A stretch of DNA of 10,562 bases from Bordetella parapertussis. Lineage in GTDB: Bacteria; Pseudomonadota; Gammaproteobacteria; Burkholderiales; Burkholderiaceae_C. The stretch is from NCBI GenBank assembly GCA_945900695.1, contig CAMDJU010000084.1:1-10562 (forward strand), written 5' to 3'. Every line of letters begins with the position of its first letter. Positions within the stretch are counted from its first letter, which is position 1. The position numbers and the translations under genes are program-made. Under the pieces are notes generated by a model, which searched no databases, was not told the DNA's origin, and saw only the letters and a list, made by a program, of their open reading frames with translations. Of the stretch, positions 1 through 8,835 are shown piece by piece.

Positions 1-179
1 GTCAGGCCATCGGCCAAGCCGCATTGGTTGAACAAATGGGTCAGGGTTTGGTCATTGAGCGCACACAAGGCATGCAAGAAATGCGTCACCCGGCGGACAG
101 TGATGGGCTCTTGGGTCAGGCCCGAGAGCAAGGTTTTTTTGGCCGCGCGGTGGTGCGCGTCTTGTGGGCCCAGGGTCAT
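1..179 (-). CDS. glnD: N-terminal fragment of GlnD, [protein-PII] uridylyltransferase (partial)
   Basis: Reading the minus strand from an ATG at 179 gives 59 uninterrupted residues that continue past the window edge. The start MTLGPQDAHHRAAKKTLL, followed by an R-rich helix with LCALND and LFNQCGL, resembles the N-terminal helical region of GlnD, where a short basic helix precedes the nucleotidyltransferase domain. The catalytic GSY/DxD region and the HD and ACT domains would lie outside the window, so recognition rests on this short stretch and on position. map followed by glnD on the same strand is a well-known proteobacterial order. GlnD uridylylates and deuridylylates PII proteins in response to glutamine and so controls nitrogen assimilation. 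The start lies 5 nt after the map stop, which suggests co-transcription. No good Shine-Dalgarno is visible, so the exact start is uncertain. Confidence 0.72.
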   Translation of the reverse strand, partial: MTLGPQDAHHRAAKKTLLSGLTQEPITVRRVTHFLHALCALNDQTLTHLFNQCGLADGL

Positions 180-184
180 GGGGG

Positions 185-997
185 TCAGCAACAGGTGGTG
201 GTGACAAATGGGGGCAGGGCAGGGCTGCCTTCGGACAGGGTCAACACCTCATACCCGGTGGGGGTGACCAAGATGGTGTGTTCCCATTGGGCCGACAAGG
301 AGTGGTCGCGCGTCACAATGGTCCAACCATCTCCCAGCTCTTTGATGTCGCGCCGCCCAGCGTTGATCATGGGCTCGATGGTGAAGGTCATGCCGGCTTG
401 CAACTCTTCCAAGGTGCCGGGTTTGCCATAGTGCAAAACTTGGGGGTCTTCATGAAATTTTTGACCAATGCCGTGACCGCAAAACTCGCGCACTACGGAA
501 AAGCCATGGCCCTCCGCGAAGCGCTGGATGGCAAAGCCAATGTCGCCCAAACGCGTTCCTGGCTTGACTTTGACAATCCCATGCCACATGGCCTCATAGG
601 TCAGCTGGCACAGGCGTTTGGCGGCGATCGAGGCTTCGCCCACCGCATACATGCGGCTGGTGTCGCCATGCCAGCCGTCTTTGATCACGGTGATATCGAT
701 GTTGATGATGTCACCGCGCTTCAAAGCCTTGTCGCTGGGGATGCCATGGCATACCTGGTGGTTGATCGAGGTGCAAATCGATTTGGGATAGGGCTTGTAA
801 CCCGACGGCGCGTAATTCAGGGGGGCTGGAATGGCTTGCTGAACCTGGGTGATGTAGTCATGGGCCAATTGATCGAGTTGATTGGTGGTCACGCCCACTT
901 GAACATGGGGGATCAAAAAGTCCAAAACCTCCGAGGCCAAGCGACCGGCCAAGCGCATGCCTTCAATCCCCGACTGATCTTTGTATGTGATGCTCAT
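185..997 (-). CDS. map: Type I methionine aminopeptidase
   Basis: This cytosolic metalloprotease removes the initiator methionine from nascent proteins. The predicted product is 270 aa, close to the usual 260-275 aa of bacterial type Ia enzymes. The pita-bread fold signatures are all present: the substrate His in VCHGIP (H84), metal ligands D101 (NIDITV) and D112 (HGDTSRM), H175 in EFCGHGIG, E208 in FTIEPM and E239 in WEHT. The reading frame is open far upstream of residue 1, antisense to purL, but family homology begins at MSITYKD, so the ATG at 997 is chosen. No Shine-Dalgarno sits at normal spacing in front of it, while a GATAAT box lies 7 nt upstream, so a leaderless or near-leaderless mRNA is possible. 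The glnD-like gene follows 5 nt downstream. The gene is divergent from purL. Function is certain; the start is fairly sure. Confidence 0.96.
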   Translation of the reverse strand: MSITYKDQSGIEGMRLAGRLASEVLDFLIPHVQVGVTTNQLDQLAHDYITQVQQAIPAPLNYAPSGYKPYPKSICTSINHQVCHGIPSDKALKRGDIINIDITVIKDGWHGDTSRMYAVGEASIAAKRLCQLTYEAMWHGIVKVKPGTRLGDIGFAIQRFAEGHGFSVVREFCGHGIGQKFHEDPQVLHYGKPGTLEELQAGMTFTIEPMINAGRRDIKELGDGWTIVTRDHSLSAQWEHTILVTPTGYEVLTLSEGSPALPPFVTTTCC

Positions 998-1111
998 GAC
1001 AGCGATTATCTCAGCCCTGGAGGCCGATGGCGGTGGCGTAAACTTGGCGTCATTCTTTAACGTGCCCGCATCCCAGTCAGCGGTGCGGCGCCAGACCACC
1101 AAGGCCACCCC
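998..1111. promoter_or_regulatory. Divergent map/purL intergenic region
   Basis: These 114 bp separate the map start (minus) from the purL GTG (plus) and must carry signals for both genes unless purL is read from elsewhere. On the minus strand GATAAT (1010 to 1005) matches five of six bases of a -10 box and lies 7 nt before the map ATG, without a clear -35. On the plus strand AAGG at 1101-1104 sits 7 nt before the purL GTG and is a plausible ribosome binding site. I see no convincing sigma70 promoter for purL and no obvious long palindrome suggesting an operator. Confidence 0.45.
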
Positions 1112-4100
1112 GTGACCCTGCACATCACCGAATTCCCAGGCGACAACGCCCTGAGTGAATTTCGCATTCGCCAATTGTTGCCGCGTTTGCAAAACATCCA
1201 CCCCCAACTCACAGGTTTGCATGCGCGCCATGTCTATTTGGTGGCCAGCGAACAGGTGCTGGGTGCCGAACCCCAAGCGGGCTTGCAACGTTTGTTGGGC
1301 ACGGTCGGGACGTGGGACACACCGGCGCAGCACAGTTGGGTGGTCAGCCCGCGCATGGGTACGGTCTCGCCCTGGGCGTCCAAGGCCAGCGACATTGCGC
1401 GAAATTGCGGCTTGCCCCTGCACCGCATCGAGCGCGTGACCGAATACCAATTCACCTTCAGCGCAGGCGACACACCCCAAAGCCCTGTGCTCGAGGCTTT
1501 GGGTGAGCCTTTGTACGACCGCATGACCGAGTCGCTGCTGCCAGGTTTGGCGTCTGCCCATGCCTTGTTTGTGCCTGTCCAGGCGCCCGCCATGCAGCAC
1601 ATCGATGTCCTGCAATCGGGCCGTGAAGCCTTGGCCCAGGCCAATGTTCAATTGGGTTTGGCATTGGCCGAAGACGAGATCGATTACCTGTTGGATGCGT
1701 TTCGCAAACTTGGGCGCAACCCCACCGATGTGGAGCTGATGATGTTTGCCCAGGCCAACAGCGAACACTGCCGGCACAAAATTTTCAACGCCCGCTTCAC
1801 CATCGATGGACAAGACCAAGCACTCAGCATGTTTGGCATGATTCGCCACACCCATGAACAACGCCCCCAGCAAACGGTGGTGGCCTATTCCGACAATGCC
1901 TCGGTGATGTACGGCCACCGGGTGCAGCGCTGGGGGGCTCGCGCCCAAAGCGGCATGTCGGTGTACACCCAAGAAGACGCCTTGCACCATGTGCTGATGA
2001 AGGTGGAAACCCACAACCACCCCAGCGCTATTTCACCGTACCCAGGCGCGGCCACGGGCGCCGGGGGGGAAATCCGAGACGAAGGCGCCACTGGTCGGGG
2101 CTCACGGCCCAAGGCGGCCTTGACCGGCTTCACCGTGTCCAAGTTGTGGGACAGCGCCTTGCAGCGCCCCGCCCACATGGCCAGCGCGCTGCAAATCATG
2201 ACCGAGGGGCCTTTGGGCGCGGCGGCTTTCAACAACGAGTTTGGCCGCCCCAACTTGGTCGGCTACTTTCGCGAATACGAGCAAGTCGTCGCAGGCGTGG
2301 TGCGCGGCTACCACAAGCCCATCATGATCGCTGGTGGCTTGGGCACGATTGATGCCCAGCAAACCGAAAAAATCCGTTTTCCCGCAGGCACCTTGCTCAT
2401 CCAACTGGGGGGGCCTGGCATGCGCATTGGCCTGGGCGGTGGCGCAGCCAGCTCACTGTCCAGCGGCACGAATGCGGTCAACCTGGACTTTGATTCGGTG
2501 CAACGCGGCAACCCCGAAATTCAGCGCCGGGCGCAAGAGGTCATCAACCAATGCTGGGCCCAGGGCAGTGCCAACCCGATTTTGGCCATCCACGATGTGG
2601 GGGCGGGCGGCTTGTCCAATGCGTTTCCCGAGTTGGTCAACGATGCCGGGCGCGGTGCGCGGTTTGACATGTCGCGCATCCCTTTGGAAGAAAGCGGCAT
2701 GTCGCCCCGCGAGATTTGGAGCAACGAAAGCCAAGAACGCTACGTCTTGGCCGTGTCGCCGCAATCGCTGGACGCATTCAGCGCCTTGTGCGCGCGCGAG
2801 CGCTGCCCCTTTGCGGTGGTCGGCGTGGCCACCGACGACGCGCATTTGACGCTGCACCAAGCCACGGGCCAAGACCCCGTGGACATGCCGCTCAATGTGT
2901 TGTTGGGCAAGCCGCCCAAAATGCACCGCAACGTGCAAACCCGTCCATGGACCGGCCAAGCCATGGACTTGGACGGGGTGGCATGGACGGATGCGGTCAT
3001 CCAAGTGCTCAGCCACCCCACGGTGGCGTCCAAGCGGTTTTTGATCACCATCGGTGACCGCACGGTGTCGGGCTTGACCCACCGCGACCAAATGGTCGGC
3101 CCCTGGCAGGTGCCAGTGGCCGATTGCGCTGTCACCTTGGCTGATTACCAAGGTTTTGCCGGCGAGGCCATGGCCATGGGCGAGCGCAGCCCCCTGGCCA
3201 GCCTGAACGCCCCCGCTGCAGGACGGATGGCGGTGGCTGAAGCTTTGACCAATTTGATGGCCGCTCCATTTCAAATGGACATGGTCAAACTGTCGGCCAA
3301 TTGGATGGCCGCCTGTGGTGAACCCGGCGAAGACGCGGCCCTGTACCAAACCGTGCAAGCCGTGGCCATGGACCTGTGCCCGGCTTTGGGCATCTCCATC
3401 CCTGTGGGCAAGGACAGCTTGTCCATGCGCACCCAGTGGCGCGAACAGGGGCAAGACCACAAGGTGGTCTCACCCGTGAGTTTGATCGTCACCGCATTCG
3501 TCAGCCTGGACGATGTGCGCGGCACCTGGACCCCGCAACTCAATGCGTCAGAGGCCGACACCAGCCTGATCTTGGTGGATTTGGGGCGCGGCCAATGCCG
3601 CATGGCTGGCAGCGTGCTGGCCCAAGTGCTGGGTCAATCTGGAGAGCTCGGCCCCGATCTGGACCATGCAAAAGACCTGCTGGCCTTGGCCAACGCTTTG
3701 CACGATTTGCGCGCTCAATCACTGGTGCTGGCCTATCACGACCGCAGCGATGGCGGTCTGCTCGCGACCGTGGCCGAAATGGCTTTTGCCGGCCAAGTGG
3801 GCGTGGCCTTGAACATCGATATGTTGGTCACCGAAGGCGACGGCATCAGCGACAGCCGCGCCGACCACGGCGACAGCAAAAACTGGGCGGCCCAAGTGGG
3901 GCCACGGCGCCATGAGCGCAGCTTGCAAGCCCTGTTCAACGAAGAATTGGGCGTGGTCATCCAGGTGCGCACGGCCCAGCGCGATCAGGCCTTGGGCCTC
4001 TTGCGCCAACACGGTTTGTCCTTGCACAGCCATGTGATTGGCAAAACCCGGCCCGACCAAGCCGATATGCCACGGGGCCAGGGAGAGATCAGCATCTGGC

Positions 4101-5065
4101 GCGATGCCAAAGAGATCTTCAGTGCCAAGCTTTCGGACCTGATGCTCACCTGGGACGCCGTCAGTTGGAAAATTTGCCAGCAGCGCGACAACCCCGAATG
4201 CGCCGATGCCGAGCATGCCGCCATGGCGCAGCCCAGCGCGCTTCATTGGCATATACCCGCAGCGGTTCAAGCCCACATGGACATGCCTTATGTGAACCTG
4301 GCACGCCCCCGGGTGGCGGTGCTGCGTGAGCAAGGGGTGAACTCGCACCTGGAGATGGCCTACGCCTTTGATGCCGCCGGTTTTGAGGCGGTGGATGTGC
4401 ACATGACCGACCTGCAACAAGGCCGGGTCAGCTTGCCAGACTTTGCGGGTTTTGTCGCTTGTGGCGGTTTTAGCTACGGCGACACCCTGGGCGCGGGCGT
4501 GGGTTGGGCGCGCAGCATTGCCTTCAACCCCATGCTGGCCAACCAGTTTCAGGCCTTCATGCAGCGCAGCGACCGCTTTGGGCTGGGGGTGTGCAACGGC
4601 TGCCAAATGATGGCCGCCCTGGCCGACCTGATACCGGGTGCACAAGATTGGCCGCGATTTACCACCAACCAAAGCGAACGCTTTGAGGCCCGCTTGTCCC
4701 AAGTCGAGGTGCTGGACTCGCCGAGCTTGTTCTTCCAAGGTATGGCCGGTCTTCGCTTGCCCATTGCCGTCTCACATGGCGAGGGTTATGCCAACTTTGC
4801 GCTGCGCGGCGACTTGTCGCGGGTGCACCAGGCCATGCGGTTTGTCGATGGCTTGGGCGCGGGCACCGAGGCCTATCCGCTCAACCCCAATGGCAGCCCG
4901 GGGGGATTGACGGCGGTGACCACCGCGGATGGTCGCTTCACCGCCATGATGCCCCACCCCGAGCGGGTGTTTCGCAACATCCAAATGAGCTGGACGGCGG
5001 CCGATTCCCGCGCGCACAGCCCCTGGATGCACATCTGGCGCAACGCGCGCCGTTGGGTGGGCTAA
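1112..5065 (+). CDS. purL: Phosphoribosylformylglycinamidine synthase (FGAM synthase), large single-chain form
   Basis: The product catalyses the ATP- and glutamine-dependent conversion of FGAR to FGAM in purine synthesis. It is 1317 aa, in line with the roughly 1300-aa single-chain proteobacterial enzyme. Visible in order are an N-terminal PurS-like region (about 1-160), the linker with [12 protein letters not shown] (216-227), and a first AIRS-like domain with KVETHNHPS (from 297) and a Gly-rich loop. A second AIRS-like half carries VGKDSLSM and DRSDGG (877-882). The C-terminal glutaminase has nucleophile Cys1161 in GVCNGCQMM and the His1282/Glu1284 pair in MMPHPER. GTG at 1112 is used because the frame has no other start back to a TAA at 1058, and AAGG lies 7 nt upstream. 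A hydrophilic insertion at about 908-936 is noted separately. No other purine genes are adjacent. The gene ends 8 nt before a terminator. Confidence 0.98.
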   Translation: MTLHITEFPGDNALSEFRIRQLLPRLQNIHPQLTGLHARHVYLVASEQVLGAEPQAGLQRLLGTVGTWDTPAQHSWVVSPRMGTVSPWASKASDIARNCGLPLHRIERVTEYQFTFSAGDTPQSPVLEALGEPLYDRMTESLLPGLASAHALFVPVQAPAMQHIDVLQSGREALAQANVQLGLALAEDEIDYLLDAFRKLGRNPTDVELMMFAQANSEHCRHKIFNARFTIDGQDQALSMFGMIRHTHEQRPQQTVVAYSDNASVMYGHRVQRWGARAQSGMSVYTQEDALHHVLMKVETHNHPSAISPYPGAATGAGGEIRDEGATGRGSRPKAALTGFTVSKLWDSALQRPAHMASALQIMTEGPLGAAAFNNEFGRPNLVGYFREYEQVVAGVVRGYHKPIMIAGGLGTIDAQQTEKIRFPAGTLLIQLGGPGMRIGLGGGAASSLSSGTNAVNLDFDSVQRGNPEIQRRAQEVINQCWAQGSANPILAIHDVGAGGLSNAFPELVNDAGRGARFDMSRIPLEESGMSPREIWSNESQERYVLAVSPQSLDAFSALCARERCPFAVVGVATDDAHLTLHQATGQDPVDMPLNVLLGKPPKMHRNVQTRPWTGQAMDLDGVAWTDAVIQVLSHPTVASKRFLITIGDRTVSGLTHRDQMVGPWQVPVADCAVTLADYQGFAGEAMAMGERSPLASLNAPAAGRMAVAEALTNLMAAPFQMDMVKLSANWMAACGEPGEDAALYQTVQAVAMDLCPALGISIPVGKDSLSMRTQWREQGQDHKVVSPVSLIVTAFVSLDDVRGTWTPQLNASEADTSLILVDLGRGQCRMAGSVLAQVLGQSGELGPDLDHAKDLLALANALHDLRAQSLVLAYHDRSDGGLLATVAEMAFAGQVGVALNIDMLVTEGDGISDSRADHGDSKNWAAQVGPRRHERSLQALFNEELGVVIQVRTAQRDQALGLLRQHGLSLHSHVIGKTRPDQADMPRGQGEISIWRDAKEIFSAKLSDLMLTWDAVSWKICQQRDNPECADAEHAAMAQPSALHWHIPAAVQAHMDMPYVNLARPRVAVLREQGVNSHLEMAYAFDAAGFEAVDVHMTDLQQGRVSLPDFAGFVACGGFSYGDTLGAGVGWARSIAFNPMLANQFQAFMQRSDRFGLGVCNGCQMMAALADLIPGAQDWPRFTTNQSERFEARLSQVEVLDSPSLFFQGMAGLRLPIAVSHGEGYANFALRGDLSRVHQAMRFVDGLGAGTEAYPLNPNGSPGGLTAVTTADGRFTAMMPHPERVFRNIQMSWTAADSRAHSPWMHIWRNARRWVG

Positions 5066-5073
5066 AGCCCATG

Positions 5074-5100
5074 AAAAAAGGGGCCTAGCGGCCCCTTTTT
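5074..5100. terminator. Bidirectional intrinsic terminator between purL and the PPIase gene
   Basis: GGGGCC (5080-5085), loop TAGC, and GGCCCC (5090-5095) form a perfect GC stem. It is flanked by six A before and five T after, so the stem can extend to 11 bp and a T-tract follows it on either strand. It starts 8 nt after the purL stop and lies 25 nt beyond the stop of the convergent minus-strand operon, so it can serve both transcripts. Confidence 0.93.
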
Positions 5101-5125
5101 GATATGTCCAAGATGAGGGCTTAGA

Positions 5126-5911
5126 TCACTCGATCTTGGCTTTGGCGCGCAAGTCTTGCTGGAACTGACCCATTTTTGTTTGCAACATTTGCTGGGAAAT
5201 TTGGGGTTTGACTTCTTCGAATTTGGGCAACTGTGCCTCGCGCACATCGTCCAAGCGGATCACATGCCAACCAAACTGGGTTTTCACCGGTTTGTCGGTC
5301 AGTTGACCCTTTTTCAAGGCCACCATGGCTTCAGAAAACTCTTTGACGTAGTTGCCACCAGCGGCCCAATCCAGGTCGCCACCATTGGCACCTGAGCCAG
5401 GGTCTTTGGATTGCTTTTTGGCCAGGTCTTCAAACTTGGCCCCTTTTTTCAGGCTGGCCACAATGGCCTTGGCCTGGTCTTCTTTCTCGACCAAGATGTG
5501 ACGGGCACGGTACTCTTTACCGCCATTGGCCGCGACGAATTTGTCGTACTCGGCCTTGATGTCGGCATCGGTGACCTTGTCTTTGTTTTGTTGGTCGTTG
5601 AACAACTCACGAATCAAAATCGACTGGCGCGCCAATTCCAATTGGTTTTTGTATTCGTCGGACGCGTCCAAACCGCGGCGCACGGCCTCTTGCATGAAGA
5701 TTTCGCGGTTGATCACTTCTTCTTTGATCTGGGCTTCCAATTCAGGCGTCACCGGGCGACCGGACTTGGCCAATTGTTCGGCCAGCACTTCGGCGCGGGC
5801 TTTGGGCACGGCTTTGCCGTTGACGATGGCCAGGTTTTGCGCCCACAGGGCAGCACTCAAAGTGCTCAGGGCACAGGCAGTCAGCAAAGACCTGAAGGAG
5901 GGGTGTGTCAT
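5126..5911 (-). CDS. Periplasmic parvulin-type peptidylprolyl isomerase (PpiC/SurA/Par27-like)
   Basis: The 261-aa product has an N-terminal export signal: basic start with R7, hydrophobic stretch 9-22, and likely cleavage after A24 (LWA/QN). A helical chaperone-like part follows (about 25-130), with VNGK and EEVINREIFMQEA as seen in SurA/PrsA-type proteins. The parvulin domain (about 134-225) contains YRARHILV, FEDLAKKQSKDPGS, GGDLDW, and FGWHVIRLDD. The C-terminal tail is helical and Lys/Gln rich. Such proteins catalyse prolyl cis-trans isomerisation and chaperone envelope proteins. Size and layout resemble Bordetella Par27, which is an inference from memory of the family. The open frame extends upstream to 6154, but that part is antisense-like sequence overlapping bolA. 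The ATG at 5911 is supported by the signal peptide and by AGAGAG 9 nt before it. An LTAC motif ends at C13, but this is too near the start for a typical lipobox. It is the last gene of the operon. Confidence 0.93.
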   Translation of the reverse strand: MTHPSFRSLLTACALSTLSAALWAQNLAIVNGKAVPKARAEVLAEQLAKSGRPVTPELEAQIKEEVINREIFMQEAVRRGLDASDEYKNQLELARQSILIRELFNDQQNKDKVTDADIKAEYDKFVAANGGKEYRARHILVEKEDQAKAIVASLKKGAKFEDLAKKQSKDPGSGANGGDLDWAAGGNYVKEFSEAMVALKKGQLTDKPVKTQFGWHVIRLDDVREAQLPKFEEVKPQISQQMLQTKMGQFQQDLRAKAKIE

Positions 5912-5924
5912 GGGAAAAAGCTCT

Positions 5925-6227
5925 CTATGGGCGGTTGTGGGACTGACCCGCGCCTGATGAGGGCGGGTCGACAATTTCGATGGCCAAAGCGTGCAAGCCC
6001 TGATCGATGAAATCTTGCAGCGCATCATACACAAGGCGATGTCGTTTGACCCTTGGCAATCCGGCGAATTGCGCGCTGCCGATGCGCACCCGAAAATGGG
6101 TGCCATGGCCCAGGCCGTTGGAGCCGGCATGCCCCGCATGGTCGGCGCTTTCATCCGTCACTTCCAGGCTGAAGGGTTGCAAATGTTCGGTCAAGCGCGC
6201 GTGCAACTGCGCGGCCTGCGCCATCAT
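5925..6227 (-). CDS. bolA: BolA family protein
   Basis: This 100-aa protein has the BolA fold signature: LEVTDES (21-27), a His-rich loop DHAGHAG (29-35), THFRVRI (43-49), the KRHRLVY segment with the invariant His63, and GLHALAIEIVD (77-87). BolA proteins partner with monothiol glutaredoxins around a shared [2Fe-2S] cluster and act in iron-sulfur homeostasis, stress response and, in some bacteria, transcription control of envelope and division genes. The loop contains His rather than Cys, as expected for His-type BolA proteins. The start is ATG 6227, immediately followed by a second ATG. It overlaps the yciB stop by 4 nt (ATGA), so translation is probably coupled. A weak GGA lies 9 nt upstream. 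The parvulin gene follows after 13 nt. Whether it acts as classical BolA or as a YrbA/IbaG-like paralogue cannot be decided here. Confidence 0.93.
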   Translation of the reverse strand: MMAQAAQLHARLTEHLQPFSLEVTDESADHAGHAGSNGLGHGTHFRVRIGSAQFAGLPRVKRHRLVYDALQDFIDQGLHALAIEIVDPPSSGAGQSHNRP

Positions 6228-6787
6228 GGTTTGGATTCCGGTGGCAGGGCTGGGTTATCGCCTTTGTCCATGAAGCGGCCCAAGTACATGGCCTGGGCGA
6301 GCACAAAGACCAGCATCAAACCCATGCCGCCAAACAGTTTGAAATTGACCCAGGTATCGGTGTCAAAGTGGTAGGCGACCCATATGTTGAGCACACCCAT
6401 CACGGCGAAAAACCCACACCAACTCCACAGCATCACGCGCCAAGCATGGTCGGGCAAAGCCATTTGGCTTTTCATCAAGCTTTGCAGCCAATTGCGGCGG
6501 AAAAACACCTGACCCACCAGCAAAGCCCCCCCCATGGCCCAGTACAGAACGGTGGGCTTCCATTTGATGAAGGTCTCGTCTTGGGCGACCAAGGTGGCCC
6601 CGCCAAACACCACGATCACCCCCAGGCTCAGCCACTGCATGGGCTCGGTGCGGCCGGTGCTGTAACGCATCCAGGCCAATTGCAACAAGGTGGCCACGAT
6701 GGCCACCGTGGTCGCGACATAAATACCCCAGATCTTGAACGCACCGAAAAACAGCAAAATCGGGAAAAAGTCCAGCAACAGCTTCAT
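6224..6787 (-). CDS. yciB: YciB/IspZ family inner-membrane protein (septation protein A)
   Basis: The 187-aa, strongly hydrophobic product begins [20 protein letters not shown], the typical YciB opening. It has further family signatures in VVFGGATL (59-66), the [12 protein letters not shown] segment (71-82) and WVNFKLFGG (146-154). Hydrophobic segments lie at about 3-18, 20-40, 51-68, 78-96, 117-139 and 149-169, so five or six membrane spans are likely. YciB proteins sit in the inner membrane. They have been tied to cell-envelope synthesis and septation, and in Shigella loss of the homologue IspA affects septation and spread; the molecular activity is not settled. AGGA sits 6 nt before the ATG, a good ribosome site within the end of msrB. 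The gene overlaps msrB and bolA by 4 nt each. E. coli YciB is 179 aa; the extra residues here are a polar C-terminal tail. Confidence 0.95.
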   Translation of the reverse strand: MKLLLDFFPILLFFGAFKIWGIYVATTVAIVATLLQLAWMRYSTGRTEPMQWLSLGVIVVFGGATLVAQDETFIKWKPTVLYWAMGGALLVGQVFFRRNWLQSLMKSQMALPDHAWRVMLWSWCGFFAVMGVLNIWVAYHFDTDTWVNFKLFGGMGLMLVFVLAQAMYLGRFMDKGDNPALPPESKP

Positions 6788-7203
6788 TTTTTGTCCTGTT
6801 CACCGGGCACAAATTCCAGCGCAGCCGAATTCATGCAGTAGCGCAAACCTGTGGGCTGAGGTCCATCCGGAAAGACATGTCCCAGGTGGGCGCCGCATTG
6901 GGCGCACAAGGTCTCGGTGCGCAACATGCCTAAGCTTCGGTCGTTGTGCTCGGCAATGGCTTGGTCATCGGCGGCTTGGTAAAAGCTGGGCCAGCCGCAA
7001 CCGGCATCAAACTTGGTGTGGTGATCAAACAATTTTTGGCCACAGCAAATGCATTGATAGCGTCCAGGCTCCCAATGGGCTTCATATTTGCCACTGAAAG
7101 GGCGCTCGGTCGATGCTTGGCGGGTGACGGCAAAAGCCAGGGGTTCCGCCCCTTTGTCGGCCAAGAGTTGTTTCCACTCGGCTTCGGTTTTTTGGATTTT
7201 CAT
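6784..7203 (-). CDS. msrB: Peptide-methionine (R)-S-oxide reductase MsrB
   Basis: The 139-aa product is the full-length cytosolic enzyme that reduces the R epimer of methionine sulfoxide in proteins. Zinc ligands are present as two CxxC pairs, C51/C54 (YQCICCG) and C100/C103 (CAQCG). The core motif [10 protein letters not shown] places C69 at the usual resolving position, and RYCMNSAAL contains the catalytic C123. RTET and [11 protein letters not shown] complete the substrate pocket. The ATG at 7203 lies inside the last codons of selO (ATGA overlap). No Shine-Dalgarno is visible before it, so translation probably depends on ribosomes finishing selO. The 3' end overlaps yciB in the same way. 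There is no signal peptide, so it acts in the cytoplasm and is unrelated to the periplasmic MsrPQ system. Confidence 0.97.
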   Translation of the reverse strand: MKIQKTEAEWKQLLADKGAEPLAFAVTRQASTERPFSGKYEAHWEPGRYQCICCGQKLFDHHTKFDAGCGWPSFYQAADDQAIAEHNDRSLGMLRTETLCAQCGAHLGHVFPDGPQPTGLRYCMNSAALEFVPGEQDKK

Positions 7204-8735
7204 GAAGAGCAGCTGATGGCAATCGAGTTGGCCCAGTCGGGCGGAAATCCGGCACGGTGTTCCGAGTCGGGGTGTTCATCAAAAGGTTGGCGCAAGATCG
7301 CTAGCAAATTATCCACCTCGCTGAAGTCGCCAGCCTGGGCCTGCCGGATGGCGATTTCGCCCAAATGGTTGCGCAAGACATATTTGGGGTTGACCTTGAG
7401 CATGGCCGCGCCTGTTTGTGCCCGGTCTTGCGCCCCGAGACGGGCGGTGTAGCGCTGCTGCCAATCCAGCCACGCGCGGCCGTCCAAAAACAAGTCGCGC
7501 ACCGGCGCCCAGGCGGGGCCGTCGTTGGGTTGGTCGCCAGATGCCGCCACCGCGTGGCTTAAGCGGCGCCAAAAAATGCTGAAGTCCACCACACCCGCAC
7601 TGAGCAAATCCAGGGCACCTTGGGCCAGGCCAGCGTCTTCGGGCAAGGCCAAGGTCAGCCCCAATTTTTGCCGCCACTGGGTCAGCAAAGCCTGTGGCAA
7701 AGCGGTTTTATAGGTGTTGAGGGCCTCCAGCACGGGCTCGGTCTCGCCCACCAACGGGGCCACGGCTTGTCCCAAACAGTACAGGTTCCAAAAGGCCACC
7801 TGGGGTTGTTGTTGAAAAGCGTAGCGCCCTTGGTGGTCTGAATGGTTGCAAATGTGGTCGGGGTCGTAAGCATCCAAAAACTGAAACGGGCCATAGTCCA
7901 AGGTCAGGCCCAAAACGCTCATGTTGTCGGTGTTCATCACCCCATGACAAAACCCTACTCCTTGCCATTTGGCCACCATCTGCGCAGTGCGCGCGGTCAC
8001 GGTTTGCAACCATAGCAAAGTGGCCTGCGCGATGGGCAGTTGTTGCTCGGCAATTTCAGGGAAATGTTGCGCAATCAGGTGGGTCAACAAGCGCTTCACC
8101 CCCTCCACGTCACCCAGCGACGCAAAGTGCTCAAAATGCCCAAATCGAATGAAACACGGCGCCACCCGGGTCACCACGGCGGCGGTTTCTTGGCTTTCTC
8201 GCCACACCGGCAGGTCAGATGCGGTCAAGGCCAAAGCCCGCGTGGTGGGGATGCCCAAACCATGCATGGCCTCGCTGCACAGGTATTCGCGGATGCTGGA
8301 GCGCAGCACCGCGCGCCCGTCACCACGCCGCGAGTAAGGCGTGGGCCCCGCACCTTTGAGTTGCCAATCTTGGCGACCCATGGGGGAGTCCATTTCACCC
8401 AAAGACAAAGCCCGGCCATCCCCGAGCTGGCCCGCCCAGACCCCAAACTGGTGGCCGCTGTAAACGCTGGCCACAGGCACCGAGCCGAGCCACACGGCAT
8501 TCCCGCTCAGGCCTTGCAAGCTCAAAGGGTCATCCCAAAAGGCGACTGGCAGGCCCAGCGCTTGGCCCAAATCCCGGTTTTGCGACACCCAATGGGCTGC
8601 ACCCATGGGCGTGGGCGCGGTCGGGGTAAAAAAGGGCAGACCCAAGGCATGCATGCCGCTGGACCAGGGCAGGGTCTGGTTTTTTGGGGGGGCCGGCTCG
8701 GGCCTGTCGGCCAGGGGGCTGGGGAATGGGAGCAT
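7200..8735 (-). CDS. selO: SelO/YdiU protein adenylyltransferase (pseudokinase-fold AMPylase)
   Basis: SelO transfers AMP from ATP to hydroxyl side chains of proteins and in E. coli is linked to the oxidative-stress response. The 511-aa product carries the full active site: [17 protein letters not shown], the ATP-binding K127 ([17 protein letters not shown]), E150 in [15 protein letters not shown] with catalytic D270 and metal-binding N271, and D280 in DYGPF. It ends SCSS. C509 occupies the site of the selenocysteine in animal SelO, and C296 (HICNHSD) matches the cysteine reported to pair with it in E. coli. The ATG at 8735 is chosen because family similarity begins near LPWSSGM, about 22 residues later. 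Other in-frame ATGs at 8654 (484 aa) and 8843 (547 aa) are possible. The frame stays open to 10172, antisense to the acyl-CoA ligase, which is spurious. The gene heads the operon and overlaps msrB by 4 nt. Confidence 0.95.
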   Translation of the reverse strand: MLPFPSPLADRPEPAPPKNQTLPWSSGMHALGLPFFTPTAPTPMGAAHWVSQNRDLGQALGLPVAFWDDPLSLQGLSGNAVWLGSVPVASVYSGHQFGVWAGQLGDGRALSLGEMDSPMGRQDWQLKGAGPTPYSRRGDGRAVLRSSIREYLCSEAMHGLGIPTTRALALTASDLPVWRESQETAAVVTRVAPCFIRFGHFEHFASLGDVEGVKRLLTHLIAQHFPEIAEQQLPIAQATLLWLQTVTARTAQMVAKWQGVGFCHGVMNTDNMSVLGLTLDYGPFQFLDAYDPDHICNHSDHQGRYAFQQQPQVAFWNLYCLGQAVAPLVGETEPVLEALNTYKTALPQALLTQWRQKLGLTLALPEDAGLAQGALDLLSAGVVDFSIFWRRLSHAVAASGDQPNDGPAWAPVRDLFLDGRAWLDWQQRYTARLGAQDRAQTGAAMLKVNPKYVLRNHLGEIAIRQAQAGDFSEVDNLLAILRQPFDEHPDSEHRAGFPPDWANSIAISCSS

Positions 8736-8835
8736 GGCCTGGATTGTCGGTGTTTGAAAAAGACCCGTGTCGCTCAGGGCATCGGCCGGGTTCAGCGAGG
8801 CTGGCGTGGCCAGTGCTGGGAGCGGGCCGGCCTCT

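Noticed and set aside
164..1060. 298-codon plus-strand frame across map
   Set aside because: It is antisense to map, which has every catalytic residue. The plus-strand translation matches nothing recognisable.
998..2020. Minus-strand open frame continuing upstream of map (total 611 codons)
   Set aside because: It lies antisense to well-conserved purL codons, gives low-complexity His/Gln/Gly-rich translation and shows no recognisable domain. Long antisense frames are common in GC-rich coding sequence.
2453..3460. 335-codon minus-strand frame inside purL (also 3719-4738)
   Set aside because: Composition is that of antisense translation (many His, Gly, Gln), with no motifs and no plausible start signal, fully inside purL.
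5873..5911. Possible lipoprotein signal (LTAC, Cys13) in the PPIase
   Set aside because: The Cys is only 13 residues from the start, with a hydrophobic stretch of about five residues before it. The longer hydrophobic run ending at LWA/Q fits signal peptidase I better.
5411..6010. 199-codon plus-strand frame opposite the PPIase gene, rich in Phe, Leu and Val
   Set aside because: The apparent hydrophobicity comes from antisense reading of Lys/Gln/Glu-rich codons of the parvulin gene. The opposite strand has a signal peptide and parvulin motifs.
8646..8657. 12-bp palindrome GGCATGCATGCC
   Set aside because: It lies in selO coding sequence near the N-terminus and is explained by the Met-His-Ala codons. 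No context suggests a regulatory role.
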